From: Clostridiales bacterium
GTDB lineage: Bacteria; Bacillota; Clostridia; Christensenellales; Aristaeellaceae
Assembly (NCBI GenBank): GCA_015056245.1
Contig: SVGQ01000004.1
Coordinates: 1 to 58,133, forward strand
Reading direction: 5' to 3'
DNA length: 58,133 nucleotides
The notes beneath the pieces are model-generated. The model was not told the origin of the DNA, ran no database searches, and worked only from the letters and a program-made list of their open reading frames with translations. The first letter of the stretch is position 1; the number at the start of each line of letters is the position of its first letter. Shown here one piece after another: positions 36,916-47,229 of this stretch. The position numbers were made by a program, and so were the translations under genes.

Positions 36916-39480
36916 TTACGCGTTGGGCCGGTCCTCCGCCGCAATCGATGAGGCGGTTTCGTCAGCGTTGTTTTCGGCTGTATCCATCAATCCGGCATCG
37001 GGTGCGTTATCAGCTTCCGGCGTGGTTCCCGGCATCAGGCGAAGCTCGGTGACCACATCGTCCATCAGGGCCATCACGTAGGGCATGCCCTTATCCTGCT
37101 TGCCTTGCAGCACCACTTCATCCGCATAGACGATGTTGGGGGCGCTGACCTTCTGCATGGCTTCCACCTGCTGGCCCGGACCGGTGATCAAGCACACGCC
37201 TGCCAGACAGGTGCCGTTGGAGCCGCTCTTGTTGAAATAGAAACTCTTCACGCCCTTACCGGCGCGGGCCTGAGGCTCAAAGTCAAGGTACAGGATCTTC
37301 TTGCCGAAGCCCCGGTCGCTGAACAGAAGCACCTGATCGGTATCCTGCGGCTGACCGCACCAGAGGATCTCGTCGCCAAGCTCCAGATTCATAGCCTTCA
37401 CACCGGCGGCGATGCGGCCCATCACCGGAATGGAATCCGTATGGAAGCGGATGCACATGCCGCTATGGCTGAACATGAGCATATCGCGGCTTTCATCCAG
37501 CAGCAGAATGGCGTGGAGGCTGTCGCCTTCGCGCAGGTTCAGGGCGGAGAACTTGGCGCGGCGCACATCGTATTCCTCAGCCTTGGAGCGCTTCATCTGG
37601 CCCTGTTTGGTCACAAAGAGCAGATCGGGCATCTGAGAAAGCTCCTGCCCGTTGGCGCAGAGGATCAGCACCGGCTTTTCCTCATCCTCCAGACCCGCCA
37701 GCACGCCACTGAGCAGCTGACCACGATCCTTGGGCTTGTTCATCTCCTGCAGAGCGCCCACGCTGTACTGGTAGCAATTGCCCAAATTGGTGAAGAAGTA
37801 CAGGGTGTGCATGCTGTCCGTCTCAAAGCGATACAGGGCCGGGTCGGCATATTCATCCACCGGCTCAGCGGCAGCGTTGCGGCGGCCCGTCTTGGGGGCG
37901 GTGCGGCGCAGATAGCCCTCCCGGGAGAAGGTGACCACTGCATCCTCGGCTACCACTTCCTCCTTGACCAGCGCTTCCACCACATTCTGGACTTCCTCCA
38001 CGGTGGTGCGGCGGTCATCGCCGTATTTGGCAGCCACTTCACGCAGTTCCTTCTTGATCACGTTCAGCAGCTTCTTTTCGCTGGCAAGGATGCTTTCCAG
38101 CTCAGCGATCAACTTGAGCAGTTTTTCATATTCCTTGCGCAGTTCCAGAATTTCCAGACCGGTCAGGCGCTGCAGGCGCATATCCAGAATGGCCTGCGCC
38201 TGAATCTCGGTGAGGCCGAAACGCTCCATCAAACCAGCCTTGGCAACCTTGGGGCTTTCGCTGGCACGGATCAGGGCAATGACCTCGTCCAGATGGTCGA
38301 GGGCGATCATCAAACCTTCCAGAATGTGAGCCCGGGCCTTGGCCTTGTCCAGATCATACTGGGTGCGGGCAGTGACCACATTCTTGCGGTGGCGCACATA
38401 GTACCGCAGCATGCGGCGCAGGCTGAGCAGCTTGGGTTTGCCATCCGCAATCGCCACCATGTTTACACCGAAGGTGACCTGCATGTCGCTGTACTTGAAC
38501 AGGTAGCTGAGCACCTTGTCCACATCCGCATCCTTGCGCAGTTCCACCACAGCGCGCATACCGGTTCGGTCGCTCTCGTCGCGGATATCGTAAATGCAGC
38601 CCAGCGCGGCCTTCTTCTCTTCGGAAAGGCGCAGGATCTTCTCCAGCATGGCTGCCTTGTTGACCTGATAGGGCAGCTCGGTGATGACGATCAGCTTACG
38701 GCCTGCGCTGCCATCCTCAATATGGGTGCGGGCGCGCAGAAGCAGCTTGCCGCGACCGGTGCGGTAGGCGTTTTTCAGCTCGTCGGTGTTCAAAAGGATG
38801 CCGCCGGTGGGAAAGTCCGGCGCAGGAATATACTGCATCAGCTCCTCGGAGGTGATCTCCGGGTTGTCGATGAGGGCGATGGTGGCCTCAATGCTCTCCC
38901 GCAGGTTGTGGGGCGGGATGTTGGTCGCCAAGCCAACGGCGATGCCGCTGGCGCCGTTCACCAGCAGGTTGGGGAAGCTGGCGGGCAGCATATCCGGCTC
39001 TTTCAGGGTATCGTCGAAGTTCAGGCGGAAGGAGACGGTGTCCTTGTCCAGATCCTTGAGCATCTCCATGGCCAGGGGCGTCATGCGGGCTTCGGTGTAT
39101 CGCATGGCAGCGGCGCTGTCGCCGTCCACAGAGCCGAAGTTGCCATGACCATCCACCAGCGTGCCCCGCATGCTGAAAGGCTGAGCCAGACGCACCAGGG
39201 CATCGTACACGCTGCTGTCGCCATGGGGATGATATTTACCAAGGCAGTCACCCACGATACGGGCGCACTTGCGGTAGGGGGTATCCGGGGTGATGCCCAA
39301 CTCGTTCATGGTGAACAGAATGCGGCGCTGAACAGGTTTGAGGCCGTCCTCCACACGGGGCACGGCGCGGTCCATGATCACATGCTCCGCATAGGGGATC
39401 ATGCTCATGTGCATGACCTCTTCCATGGGCATCTGGATGATATTCTGGTCTACGGCAATGGGTTCATCCTTGCGGCTCAT
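36916..39480 (-). CDS. Type IIA DNA topoisomerase subunit A (GyrA/ParC-like)
   Basis: 854 residues. The catalytic Tyr128 is in [10 protein letters not shown]. The quinolone pocket reads [10 protein letters not shown], with Ser89 and Asp93 (drug-sensitive residues). The N-terminal breakage domain is GyrA-like ([18 protein letters not shown]), not the GSIDGD form of ParC. The beta-pinwheel C-domain lacks a clear GyrA-box (QRRGGKG) at the usual place, where GRRNAAAE stands. A looser QARAGKG occurs later. The protein ends in an acidic, Asn/Ala-rich tail. It overlaps subunit B by 4 bp. It may be a decatenating second enzyme rather than the main gyrase. Confidence 0.88.
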   Translation of the reverse strand: MSRKDEPIAVDQNIIQMPMEEVMHMSMIPYAEHVIMDRAVPRVEDGLKPVQRRILFTMNELGITPDTPYRKCARIVGDCLGKYHPHGDSSVYDALVRLAQPFSMRGTLVDGHGNFGSVDGDSAAAMRYTEARMTPLAMEMLKDLDKDTVSFRLNFDDTLKEPDMLPASFPNLLVNGASGIAVGLATNIPPHNLRESIEATIALIDNPEITSEELMQYIPAPDFPTGGILLNTDELKNAYRTGRGKLLLRARTHIEDGSAGRKLIVITELPYQVNKAAMLEKILRLSEEKKAALGCIYDIRDESDRTGMRAVVELRKDADVDKVLSYLFKYSDMQVTFGVNMVAIADGKPKLLSLRRMLRYYVRHRKNVVTARTQYDLDKAKARAHILEGLMIALDHLDEVIALIRASESPKVAKAGLMERFGLTEIQAQAILDMRLQRLTGLEILELRKEYEKLLKLIAELESILASEKKLLNVIKKELREVAAKYGDDRRTTVEEVQNVVEALVKEEVVAEDAVVTFSREGYLRRTAPKTGRRNAAAEPVDEYADPALYRFETDSMHTLYFFTNLGNCYQYSVGALQEMNKPKDRGQLLSGVLAGLEDEEKPVLILCANGQELSQMPDLLFVTKQGQMKRSKAEEYDVRRAKFSALNLREGDSLHAILLLDESRDMLMFSHSGMCIRFHTDSIPVMGRIAAGVKAMNLELGDEILWCGQPQDTDQVLLFSDRGFGKKILYLDFEPQARAGKGVKSFYFNKSGSNGTCLAGVCLITGPGQQVEAMQKVSAPNIVYADEVVLQGKQDKGMPYVMALMDDVVTELRLMPGTTPEADNAPDAGLMDTAENNADETASSIAAEDRPNA

Positions 39481-41552
39481 GCGTTGCGCCTCCCTTCTTC
39501 CATGCTGTCGGCGATAGCGGTAAAGCTGTCTTCCCGGTCAAAATTCGTGTACTGGTTGATGTATTCCCGGCGGGGATCCACCTTGTCGCCCATGAGGATG
39601 GTCACCAGACGCTCCGCCTGCGCCGCGTCCTCAATGGTGACGCGCACCAGCTTGCGCTGGGCGGGGTCCATGGTGGTGGCCCAAAGCTGCTCCGGGTTCA
39701 TCTCGCCAAGGCCTTTGTACCGCTGGAGCTGATAGCCCTTGGTCTGGCCCTTGGTGAGCTTGCGCAGCTCGTTGTCATCGTAGGCGTACTGCACCTTATT
39801 GCCCCGCTGCACCTTGTACAGCGGCGGCATGCCGATATACACATGCCCGGCAGTGATGAGTTCCTTCATGTAGCGGTAGAAGAAGGTGAGCAGGATGGCG
39901 CGGATGTGAGCGCCGTCCTGGTCAGCATCGCTGAGGATGATCACCTTGTGATACTTGAGACTGCTAAGGGTGAAGCTATCCTCGATGCTGGTGCCCAGTG
40001 CGGTGATGAGGGAGCGGAACTCCTCGTTGCCCAGCACCTGATCCAGACGCTTCTTTTCCACGTTGAGGGGCTTGCCGCGCAAGGGCAGAATAGCCTGAAA
40101 GCGGCGGTCACGGCCCTGCTTGGCGCTGCCGCCGGCGCTGTCGCCCTCAACGATGAACAGTTCGTTCAGCTCCGGCTTGCGGCCTGTGCAACTGGCAAGC
40201 TTGCCCACCAGCGGAGTGGCTTCCAGCGCCTTCTGGGTACGGGCGTTATCCCGTGCTTTGCGGGCGGCCTCGCGTACCTTGGCGGCACGGACAGCCTTTT
40301 CGATCAGCTGCTGGCACAGTTCCTGATTCTTCAAATCTTCAAAATAGGCGGTCAGCTGCTGAGCCACGATGGCTTCCACCACCGGGCGCACTTCCGTATT
40401 GCCCAGACGGCCCTTGGTCTGACCCTCAAACTGCGGGTTTTTGACCATGGCGATCATTACGGCGGTCATGCCCTCGCGGAAGTCATCGCCGCCCAGATTG
40501 GCTTCTTTTTCTTTCAACGCGCCCAGACGGCGGGCAAAATCATTCATCACCTTGGTGTATGCGGCCTTGAAGCCGGTTTCGTGGCTGCCGCCCTCGCCGG
40601 TGGGAATGTTGTTGACATAAGAAAACACGTTTTCGGTGTAGCTGTCGGTGTACTGGATGGCAAAGCGGAAGATCACGTCCTCCCGGGTGCCTTCCAGATA
40701 GATGGGCGTTTCGTGGATGGCGGTCTTTTCCGCGTTCAGGTAGCGTACATAATCGCTGATGCCGCCTGCATAGCAGAACACTTGCCGGCCATCGGTGGCA
40801 GCGGACTTTCCCTCGGAGGCCTCGCCGTCTGCTTCCGTCACAGCATCCGCATCGATGGCGTCCGCGTCTGTTTCTTCCAGCGTTGCGGCCTGCTTGACCC
40901 GCTCATCCAGAAAGGTGATGGTGAGGCCTTTGTTCAGGTAGGCCAGCTCCCGCAGGCGGCGGGAAACCGTATCGCCGTTGAAATGAACCGTCTCAAACAC
41001 CCGGTCATCGGGCATGAAGCGGATCAGGGAGCCACGTTCGGTGGTGTTGCCCAGTACTTTCAGGGGCTGGGCCAGCTTGCCGGAAACGATCTTACCGGTT
41101 TCCGGGTTCACGCTGCTTTCAAAACCAATCTGGTAGTGGCGGAAATCATGGAACACCTCCACGGTCATCCAGCGGCTGAGAGCATTGACCACGGAGCCGC
41201 CCACACCGTGCAGACCGCCGGAGTAGGCGTAGTTCTCGTTATCGAACTTACCGCCCGCATGCAGCTTGGTATAGATCAGCTCCACGCCGGGAATGCCCAT
41301 GGTGGGATGGATATCCACCGGCAGACCGCGACCATTGTCCCGTACGCTGGCAGAACCGTCCTCATGCAGTACCACATCCACCTGAGAGGCATAGCCCGCC
41401 ATGGCTTCGTCGATGGCATTGTCCACGATCTCCCACAGCATATGATGCAGACCCCGGGAACCGGTGGAGCCAATATACATGCCCGGACGCATGCGTACCG
41501 CGTCCAGACCTTCCAGAACCTGTATGCTTCCAGCGTTATATGCCTTAGCCAT
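39477..41552 (-). CDS. Type IIA DNA topoisomerase subunit B (GyrB/ParE-like)
   Basis: A 691-residue ATPase subunit. The GHKL site includes [25 protein letters not shown] and [14 protein letters not shown]. The transducer follows, then the TOPRIM domain with [18 protein letters not shown] and [13 protein letters not shown], and a C-terminal [17 protein letters not shown]. An acidic Asp/Ala-rich insertion (about 220-255) interrupts the transducer. Start ATG 41552 follows an ACGGAGTG site at a long distance. First gene of the pair; subunit A overlaps it by ATGA. Confidence 0.9.
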   Translation of the reverse strand: MAKAYNAGSIQVLEGLDAVRMRPGMYIGSTGSRGLHHMLWEIVDNAIDEAMAGYASQVDVVLHEDGSASVRDNGRGLPVDIHPTMGIPGVELIYTKLHAGGKFDNENYAYSGGLHGVGGSVVNALSRWMTVEVFHDFRHYQIGFESSVNPETGKIVSGKLAQPLKVLGNTTERGSLIRFMPDDRVFETVHFNGDTVSRRLRELAYLNKGLTITFLDERVKQAATLEETDADAIDADAVTEADGEASEGKSAATDGRQVFCYAGGISDYVRYLNAEKTAIHETPIYLEGTREDVIFRFAIQYTDSYTENVFSYVNNIPTGEGGSHETGFKAAYTKVMNDFARRLGALKEKEANLGGDDFREGMTAVMIAMVKNPQFEGQTKGRLGNTEVRPVVEAIVAQQLTAYFEDLKNQELCQQLIEKAVRAAKVREAARKARDNARTQKALEATPLVGKLASCTGRKPELNELFIVEGDSAGGSAKQGRDRRFQAILPLRGKPLNVEKKRLDQVLGNEEFRSLITALGTSIEDSFTLSSLKYHKVIILSDADQDGAHIRAILLTFFYRYMKELITAGHVYIGMPPLYKVQRGNKVQYAYDDNELRKLTKGQTKGYQLQRYKGLGEMNPEQLWATTMDPAQRKLVRVTIEDAAQAERLVTILMGDKVDPRREYINQYTNFDREDSFTAIADSMEEGRRNA

Positions 41553-41610
41553 GTTTCCGTATCACTCCGTTTTCCTGAACCTTTGCGCAGTAACGCCTGC
41601 GCGCTGTTTC

Positions 41611-41640
41611 ATTCTATCATAGGGGAACAACTGTTTGCAA
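41611..41640 (-). promoter_or_regulatory. Promoter of topoisomerase operon
   Basis: Minus-strand TTGCAA (41635-41640) and TAGAAT (41611-41616) are 18 bp apart. The leader carries an inverted repeat GCGCAG-N6-CTGCGC (about 41586-41603). There is no terminator after gpsA, so some read-through is likely. Confidence 0.6.
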
Positions 41641-41643
41641 GTG

Positions 41644-42666
41644 TTATTTATGTTCTTTCCAGTTCAATTCATCCTGTAACTGGCGGTTTGTAAGGCCCTG
41701 CACCACTTCTGCTGGGGAAAGGCCATCGTTGATGATAGCGTTGACACCCTCAATAATGGGCATCTGCACCTGATAGCGCTGAATGAGCTGCATGGCAGCC
41801 GGCAGGGCGTTGACACCTTCCACCACCATGCCCACTTTCTCAATGGCTTCCGCCGGGGGCATGCCCTGACCGATCAGCAAACCAGCCCGGCGATTGCGGC
41901 TATGCACGCTGCCTGCGGTAACGATCACATCGCCGATGCCCGCAAGACCGGCGCAGGTCTGCTCCTGACAGCCCATCATTCTGGCAAGGCGGGTCATTTC
42001 CGCAATGCCGCGGGTAATGAGCCCCGCCAGCGCGTTATCACCAAAGCCCAGCCCGGCAGAGATGCCCGCTGCCAGCGCCATGATATTCTTCAGTGCGCCG
42101 CACAGCTCCACACCCAGCACATCCTCATTGGTATAGGCGCGCATGCAGGTATTCACAAAGGCCTGCTGCACCAACCGGGCCGCTTCCAGATCCTCACAGG
42201 CAGAGACAATGAAGGTGGGCAGATCCCGGGCCACTTCCTCCGCATGGGTGGGGCCGGACAGGGCTACCACTTTTACATTGGCATGAGCGCCGTCTCGGTT
42301 CAGTTCATCCCGGATGATCTGGCTCATGGTATAGAGGGTATCCGGTTCGATACCCTTCGCCACATCCACGATAACCTGACCATCGGGGATATAGGGCCGC
42401 ACCTGCGCTGCCACGCTGCGCACAAATACGGAAGGCACTGCGAACAGCAGAATGTCGATATCGTGACAAGCCTCCGAAATGTCTTTCGTCAAGCGGATCT
42501 CTTCCGGAAATACCATCCCCGGCAGGTTGGGATGGACATGCTGGGCTGCCAGCGTGTCAATTTCCTTTGCCACTGCCGACCATACCGTCACCTGATGCCC
42601 CGCCAGCGATAAAACCCGCGCCAGCGCGACACCCCAGGTGCCTGCGCCCAAAACACTGATATTCAT
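41644..42666 (-). CDS. gpsA: Glycerol-3-phosphate dehydrogenase [NAD(P)+]
   Basis: 340 residues. The Rossmann loop is SVLGAGTWGVALA (4-16), ILLFAVPSVFVRSV follows, and VVALSGPTHAEEVA precedes the catalytic lysine region GALKNIMALAAGI. The NRRAGLLIG helix also matches. It supplies sn-glycerol-3-phosphate for phospholipids. ATG 42666 gives the exact family N-terminus and follows GAGGAATGC. It starts 46 nt after the GH32 stop. Confidence 0.94.
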   Translation of the reverse strand: MNISVLGAGTWGVALARVLSLAGHQVTVWSAVAKEIDTLAAQHVHPNLPGMVFPEEIRLTKDISEACHDIDILLFAVPSVFVRSVAAQVRPYIPDGQVIVDVAKGIEPDTLYTMSQIIRDELNRDGAHANVKVVALSGPTHAEEVARDLPTFIVSACEDLEAARLVQQAFVNTCMRAYTNEDVLGVELCGALKNIMALAAGISAGLGFGDNALAGLITRGIAEMTRLARMMGCQEQTCAGLAGIGDVIVTAGSVHSRNRRAGLLIGQGMPPAEAIEKVGMVVEGVNALPAAMQLIQRYQVQMPIIEGVNAIINDGLSPAEVVQGLTNRQLQDELNWKEHK

Positions 42667-42712
42667 GAAATGCATTCCTCGTTTCACAATTGATGGGTGG
42701 AAAAACCACGAA

Positions 42713-44251
42713 TTATTCCTGTACTGATTTCAGCCGGGCGATTTCCAGTGCCGGGAGCATTTTTCCCGCTTCCGTGGACAGGGTCAGTTCCGCATCGCCC
42801 GTCCAACGCATGGGCAAGGCCAGCAAAGCCGCGCCACCGCACAGATGCAGTTTCAGCGTGTTGCGGTCCACCATCAGGAGCATATCGCTGGAGGATGCGT
42901 CCGCAGGCAGGGCGTAGCAAACCTCTTGTGCAGTGATGGTCTGCGTTTTGGCATCATACAAAAGGCTCTGGTTGCCCAAGTTCAGCGTCAGCCGGGCATC
43001 CTCACGGGGCTGCAAACGAATCAGGCAGGGCAGCGAGACAGGCAGGCTGATGGCATCAGCCTGCGGATCCTCAACGCTTGACCAGCGTTCAATCAGGCTG
43101 TCCAGTTCCCGGGCAGGCAGAATGCGCAGCTGGTATGCGTCCCCCTGACGGTGCAGGGAAAGCTCGCATGGGAAGCTGAGTTCCTGACTGTATGCCGCGC
43201 CCTCCACATTCGCCCGGTGCCATGTGACCTGCACCGTACGGGCCGGGATGCCGGAATAGGTCTGGTGAGCATAGCAGTATTCATTCAAATACAGATGGCG
43301 CATGGGCTGGGTGGGCACAAAACGTCCGTTCACCAGATCTCCCACCTGATACAGGCCATGGGCTCCGCCGATCACCGCTTTTTTCTGACCATCATCCGCA
43401 GTGGTCAGCCACAGGTCGGGGCATTCATTGTCCCCATCCAGATGCAGCTCTTGCACCATATCCCAATGGAGCAGATCGATGGAATGAAGGATGGCGTAGC
43501 GGTCCGTGTCCAGATAAAGCGCCATCACATAGCGCTGGCTGGCATCATCCCAGAACACCTTGGGATCCCGGTTGCCGTTGACGATGGTGGGCACGATGGG
43601 ATTGCCCGGATATTTCACGAAGGTTTTGCCGTTATCGGTGGAATAGGCAAGGCATTGGGTGGTCTCCCGGCCCTTTGCCAGCTGACTGATGGGCTCTGCG
43701 GTGTAGAACAGCAGGATCACATCCGTATCGCCCTGTTTCAGGCCCAGCAGATTGCGCTCATCCACCATGGCGCTGCCGGAAAACATTACGCCCAGTTCAT
43801 CCGGGAACAAAGCGGTTTCCTGCTCCTGCCAATGAACGAGATCAGTGCTGGTGGCATGCCCCCAATGCATATTGCCCCACATCACATCGCAGGGGTTGTG
43901 CTGGAAAAACATGTGGTAGGTACCGTTGGCATATACGAGGCCGTTGGGGTCGTTGTTCCAGCCGTTACGGGGCGCGAAATGCAGCAGCGGTCGGGTTTCG
44001 GGGCACAATGGTGCGCGGTCATCCCAGTCATCCGTCTGCCGAATGGCGGGAAAGATACCATCAGCCGCCGAGATGGTTACTTCCTGCCCATGAAAGCGGG
44101 ACATGTCCACAAAGGCATAAAAATCCGCTTCCTTTGTGGCAAGGCGCATGTTCAGATCATAGACCAGTTTTCCGCCCACCATAAAGGTTACAAGGGTTTC
44201 TTCCCCCGTCCGACAAATGGGAAATACCAGAAAACGCTTCTCGATCAACAT
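42713..44251 (-). CDS. GH32 fructan/sucrose hydrolase
   Basis: 512 residues. The first about 75 form a small beta region found before some levanases. The five-blade GH32 propeller begins at HFAPRNGWNNDPNG, where D101 is the nucleophile. NRDPKVF provides the transition-state Asp, and ECPDLW the acid/base Glu. A C-terminal beta-sandwich follows. It has no signal peptide, so it acts inside the cell on imported fructo-oligosaccharides or sucrose. Start ATG 44251 follows GGAGGGAAGC. No sugar transporter is adjacent. Confidence 0.93.
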   Translation of the reverse strand: MLIEKRFLVFPICRTGEETLVTFMVGGKLVYDLNMRLATKEADFYAFVDMSRFHGQEVTISAADGIFPAIRQTDDWDDRAPLCPETRPLLHFAPRNGWNNDPNGLVYANGTYHMFFQHNPCDVMWGNMHWGHATSTDLVHWQEQETALFPDELGVMFSGSAMVDERNLLGLKQGDTDVILLFYTAEPISQLAKGRETTQCLAYSTDNGKTFVKYPGNPIVPTIVNGNRDPKVFWDDASQRYVMALYLDTDRYAILHSIDLLHWDMVQELHLDGDNECPDLWLTTADDGQKKAVIGGAHGLYQVGDLVNGRFVPTQPMRHLYLNEYCYAHQTYSGIPARTVQVTWHRANVEGAAYSQELSFPCELSLHRQGDAYQLRILPARELDSLIERWSSVEDPQADAISLPVSLPCLIRLQPREDARLTLNLGNQSLLYDAKTQTITAQEVCYALPADASSSDMLLMVDRNTLKLHLCGGAALLALPMRWTGDAELTLSTEAGKMLPALEIARLKSVQE

Positions 44252-44285
44252 CCTGCTTCCCTCCTGCGCATATCATTCCAAGTTT

Positions 44286-44315
44286 ATGATACCATCCAAA
44301 CCGGAGAAGCGTCAA
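44286..44315 (-). promoter_or_regulatory. GH32 gene promoter
   Basis: Minus-strand TTGACG (44310-44315) and TATCAT (44286-44291) with an 18-bp spacer. It is arranged back to back with the GNAT promoter. Confidence 0.65.
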
Positions 44316-44327
44316 GCAGCGAGTGGA

Positions 44328-44357
44328 TTGCGGCAGAAGGCATGGCTGTGATAGAAT
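44328..44357 (+). promoter_or_regulatory. GNAT gene promoter
   Basis: TTGCGG (44328-44333) and TAGAAT (44352-44357) with an 18-bp spacer, 44 bp before the start codon. Confidence 0.6.
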
Positions 44358-44401
44358 GATGCTGCGAATGCCGCCAAAGACCCGAAAGGAGTGCCAGACC
44401 G

Positions 44402-44839
44402 ATGATTCAGCTGAAACCAGTCACCAGAGAGAATCTGGAAAACGTGCTGGCACTGCGTGTCTCAACAGAGCAGCAGCGCTATGTATCCCCCACCGCCCAT
44501 TCGCTGGCACAGGCATATGTTTACCGCGAGACGGCCTTTCCTTTCGCCGTTTATGCCGATGAAACCCTTGTGGGCTTTATCATGTTCGGATACTACGAAG
44601 CCCGGAGGCAGTACACCCTGTGGAAATTCCTGATCGATCAACGGTATCAGGGGCGGGGATACGGCAGAGCCGCGCTGATGAAGGGTATCGCCTATATGAA
44701 AGAAACCTTTGCGATCAAAGAACTGTACACCGGCGTTTCGCTGGGGAATGCCGCAGCGAAGCAGCTGTACCGTTCCGTGGGCTTTGCGGAAACCGGGCTG
44801 GTGGAAGACGGCATGGAAGAGATGAAGTATACCTGTTGA
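44402..44839 (+). CDS. GNAT acetyltransferase, spermidine/BltD-like
   Basis: A 145-residue GNAT enzyme. The acetyl-CoA loop is RYQGRGYGRAAL (about 80-91), with the motif B region NAAAKQLYRSVGF (about 117-129) and a closing EEMKYTC. The VGFIMFGYYEARRQYTLWKFLID stretch resembles diamine/spermidine N-acetyltransferases such as BltD. The substrate is inferred, not proven. Start ATG 44402 follows GAAAGGAG. Monocistronic. Confidence 0.85.
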   Translation: MIQLKPVTRENLENVLALRVSTEQQRYVSPTAHSLAQAYVYRETAFPFAVYADETLVGFIMFGYYEARRQYTLWKFLIDQRYQGRGYGRAALMKGIAYMKETFAIKELYTGVSLGNAAAKQLYRSVGFAETGLVEDGMEEMKYTC

Positions 44840-44848
44840 TATCAAAAG

Positions 44849-44894
44849 ACGAACCCACCAAGGCATTTTCGTCGCCTTGGTGGGTTCGTTTTTG
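44849..44894. terminator. Bidirectional terminator between GNAT gene and metA
   Basis: Sixteen-bp perfect arms (44849-44864 and 44874-44889) around a 9-nt loop, followed by T on the plus strand. The minus-strand tail also carries TTTT. Confidence 0.88.
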
Positions 44895-44909
44895 ATCGCT
44901 TGGATTGCC

Positions 44910-45824
44910 TTACAGGGTAGCAAGATCATACGGCGTGGTCTGGTACACAAAATAGTTCAGCCAGTTGGAGAACAGCAGATTGGCATGACCGCGCCAAGTC
45001 ACATTGGGAGCCTTGGTATCATCGTTATCGGGATAGTAATTGTCCGGCACGGCGGTGCCCAGGCCCGCATTCTTATCCCGCAGATACTCGTTTTCCAGCG
45101 TGCGGGCATCATATTCTGCATGACCGGTGGCAAAGATCTGTTTGCCCTCGGGAGATGCGATCAGGAACACGCCAGCCTGCTCCGAGGAAGCCAGAATGCT
45201 CAGCTGAGGCACAGCCTCCACGTCCTCCCGCTTGACGGTGGTGTAGCGGGAATGGGGTACCATGAACACCTCGTCAAAGCCGCGCAGCAGAATAGCCCGG
45301 GGCTTATCCAGCGTATGGGGATACACGCCGAAGAGCTTCTTGGGCAGATCGCGCTTTTCAATGCCATAGTGGTAGTACAGGCCCGCCTGCGCGCCCCAGC
45401 AGATATGCAGTGTGGAATGCACATGGGTCTTGCTCCATTCCATGATTTCGCACAGTTCCTGCCAGTAGTTGACCTGCTCAAAGGGCAGCTGCTCCACCGG
45501 CGCGCCGGTGATGACCATACCGTCGAAATTCTGGTCCCGGATATCGTCAAAGACCTTGTAAAAGGCCATCATGTGCTCCTGCGCCGTGTGAGTGGCACGG
45601 TGGGTGGATGTCTGCAAAAGGGTCAGCTCCACCTGCAGGGGCGTGTTGCCCAAAAGGCGGGCAAACTGGGTCTCGGTGACGATCTTGGTGGGCATCAGAT
45701 TCAAAAGAAGAATCTTCAGCGGACGGATATCCTGCGTGATGGCGCGGGTCTCGGTCATCACGAAGATGTTCTCCTCCTCCAGCGTGCGGGTGGCAGGAAG
45801 GGCGTTGGGAATTTTGATGGGCAT
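44910..45824 (-). CDS. metA: Homoserine O-acetyltransferase (MetA family)
   Basis: A 304-residue MetA-fold acyltransferase of methionine synthesis. The nucleophile is C142 in HICWGAQAG, and the catalytic His/Glu pair lies in GHAEYD. Residue 111 is Glu (TGAPVEQL), which in characterised members selects acetyl-CoA; succinyl-CoA enzymes have Gly there. It should therefore make O-acetylhomoserine, the substrate of the MetY gene that ends 3 nt before it. ATG 45824 follows CGGAGG, which lies within the end of metY. Confidence 0.93.
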   Translation of the reverse strand: MPIKIPNALPATRTLEEENIFVMTETRAITQDIRPLKILLLNLMPTKIVTETQFARLLGNTPLQVELTLLQTSTHRATHTAQEHMMAFYKVFDDIRDQNFDGMVITGAPVEQLPFEQVNYWQELCEIMEWSKTHVHSTLHICWGAQAGLYYHYGIEKRDLPKKLFGVYPHTLDKPRAILLRGFDEVFMVPHSRYTTVKREDVEAVPQLSILASSEQAGVFLIASPEGKQIFATGHAEYDARTLENEYLRDKNAGLGTAVPDNYYPDNDDTKAPNVTWRGHANLLFSNWLNYFVYQTTPYDLATL

Positions 45825-45827
45825 TGG

Positions 45828-47108
45828 TTATCCTCCGATCTTGTCCAGCGCCTGCTTGATGTCGGCGATGATATCATCAATATGCTCAATACCCACGGAC
45901 ATACGCACCAGATCCGGGCCAATGCCGGCGTCCACCAGTTGCTGGTCGGTGAGCTGGCGATGGGTGGTGGAGGCGGGATGGAGCACGCTGGTGCGGGCAT
46001 CCGCCACGTGCACCACGATGGCAGCCATCTCAAGGCTGTCCATGAATCGGGTGGCCGCCTCGCGTCCGCCCTTCACACCAAAGGACACCACGCCGGACGC
46101 GCCCTTGGGCAGGTACTTCTGGGCCAGCGCATAGTCCGGGTTGGAGGGCAACATGGGATAGTTGACCCAGGAAATACGGTCGTCCGCTTCCAGGAACTGG
46201 GCCACTTTCAAAGCGTTCTCGCAGTGGCGGTCCATGCGCACGGCAAGGCTTTCGATGTTGTTGTTCAGCAGGAACATGCCGATGGGGTTGGGGGTGCAGC
46301 CAAAGTCGCGCATCAGCTGAACGCGGGCCTTGGTGATATAGGCCGCCTTGCCGAACTGCTCGGTGTAGCGCACGCCGTGGTAGCTTTCATCCGGCTCGCA
46401 CAGCTCGGGATACTTGCCATTGTTCCAGTCAAAGTTGCCGCTGTCGATGATCACGCCGCCCACCACGCTGGCATGACCATCCAGATACTTGGTGGTGGAA
46501 TGGGTCACGATATCCGCGCCAAACTCGAAGGGACGGCACAGCACGGGGGTAGCAAAGGTGTTGTCCACGATCAGGGGCACATTGTGGCTGTGGGCCAGCT
46601 TGGCATAGGCTTCGATGTCCAGCACCGTCAGCGCAGGGTTGGCGATGGTCTCGCCGAACACCAGACGGGTGCGGTCGTCAAAGAGGGCCTCCACCTCATC
46701 TTCGGACATTTCCGGGGTGATGAAGCGGGTCTCGATGCCCATGCGCTTCATGGTGACGGCGAACAGGTTCAGGGTGCCGCCGTAGATGGTGGAGGAAGAC
46801 ACGATATTATCGCCGGCAGAAGCGATGTTGAACACCGCCATCAGGGATGCGGCCTGACCGGAAGAGGTGAGCATAGCGCCCACGCCGCCTTCCATGGCAG
46901 CCAGCTTTTGTTCCACACAGGCGGTAGTGGGGTTGGAAATGCGGGTATACATATGACCATCTGCTGTCAGGTCAAACAGCTGGCCCAGAAACTCGGAGGA
47001 TTCATACTGATAGGTGGTACTCTGATAAATGGGCAGAATACGGGGCTGTCCGTTCTCCGGCTTGTAGCCTTCCTGCAGCACTTTGGTCTCGATATGGGTA
47101 TTCGCCAT
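45828..47108 (-). CDS. metY: O-acetylhomoserine sulfhydrylase
   Basis: A 426-residue Cys/Met-metabolism PLP enzyme that joins sulfide to O-acetylhomoserine to give homocysteine. It opens IETKVLQEGY with YQSTTYQYESSEFLG, which is typical of MetY. The PLP lysine is in HSTTKYLDGH, after DNTFATP. ATG 47108 (MANTHIET) follows AAGGAGGGG. With the downstream acetyl-CoA-dependent metA it forms a direct-sulfhydrylation module. Its promoter overlaps the preceding gene's terminator. Confidence 0.94.
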   Translation of the reverse strand: MANTHIETKVLQEGYKPENGQPRILPIYQSTTYQYESSEFLGQLFDLTADGHMYTRISNPTTACVEQKLAAMEGGVGAMLTSSGQAASLMAVFNIASAGDNIVSSSTIYGGTLNLFAVTMKRMGIETRFITPEMSEDEVEALFDDRTRLVFGETIANPALTVLDIEAYAKLAHSHNVPLIVDNTFATPVLCRPFEFGADIVTHSTTKYLDGHASVVGGVIIDSGNFDWNNGKYPELCEPDESYHGVRYTEQFGKAAYITKARVQLMRDFGCTPNPIGMFLLNNNIESLAVRMDRHCENALKVAQFLEADDRISWVNYPMLPSNPDYALAQKYLPKGASGVVSFGVKGGREAATRFMDSLEMAAIVVHVADARTSVLHPASTTHRQLTDQQLVDAGIGPDLVRMSVGIEHIDDIIADIKQALDKIGG

Positions 47109-47152
47109 GGGTGAACCCCTCCTTGATGTAAAAAATCGGGATATTACCGTAT

Positions 47153-47181
47153 ACCATAACAGAAAGATCACCTGCCGTCAA
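47153..47181 (-). promoter_or_regulatory. metY-metA promoter embedded in the upstream terminator
   Basis: Minus-strand TTGACG (47176-47181) and TATGGT (47153-47158) are 17 bp apart. The -35 lies in the loop and the spacer in the descending arm of the terminator at 47160-47200. No S-box or T-box leader fits in the short 5'-UTR. Confidence 0.65.
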
Positions 47182-47200
47182 TCTGGACAGCAGGTGATCT
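47160..47200 (-). terminator. Terminator of M50-like gene
   Basis: Ten-bp perfect arms (47166-47175 and 47190-47199) of GATCACCTGC/GCAGGTGATC, followed on the minus strand by TTTCTGTT. Confidence 0.7.
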
Positions 47201-47229
47201 CCGTACTTTTTTGGTTTGTTTTCGCAGAT

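Noticed and set aside
37105..39732. 875-codon open frame opposite the topoisomerase A gene
   Set aside because: It mirrors the codon pattern of the real gene on the other strand, shows no domain, and spans the gene junction.
44877..47114. 745-codon open frame opposite metA and metY
   Set aside because: It covers two well-supported genes on the other strand and has the typical composition of a shadow frame.
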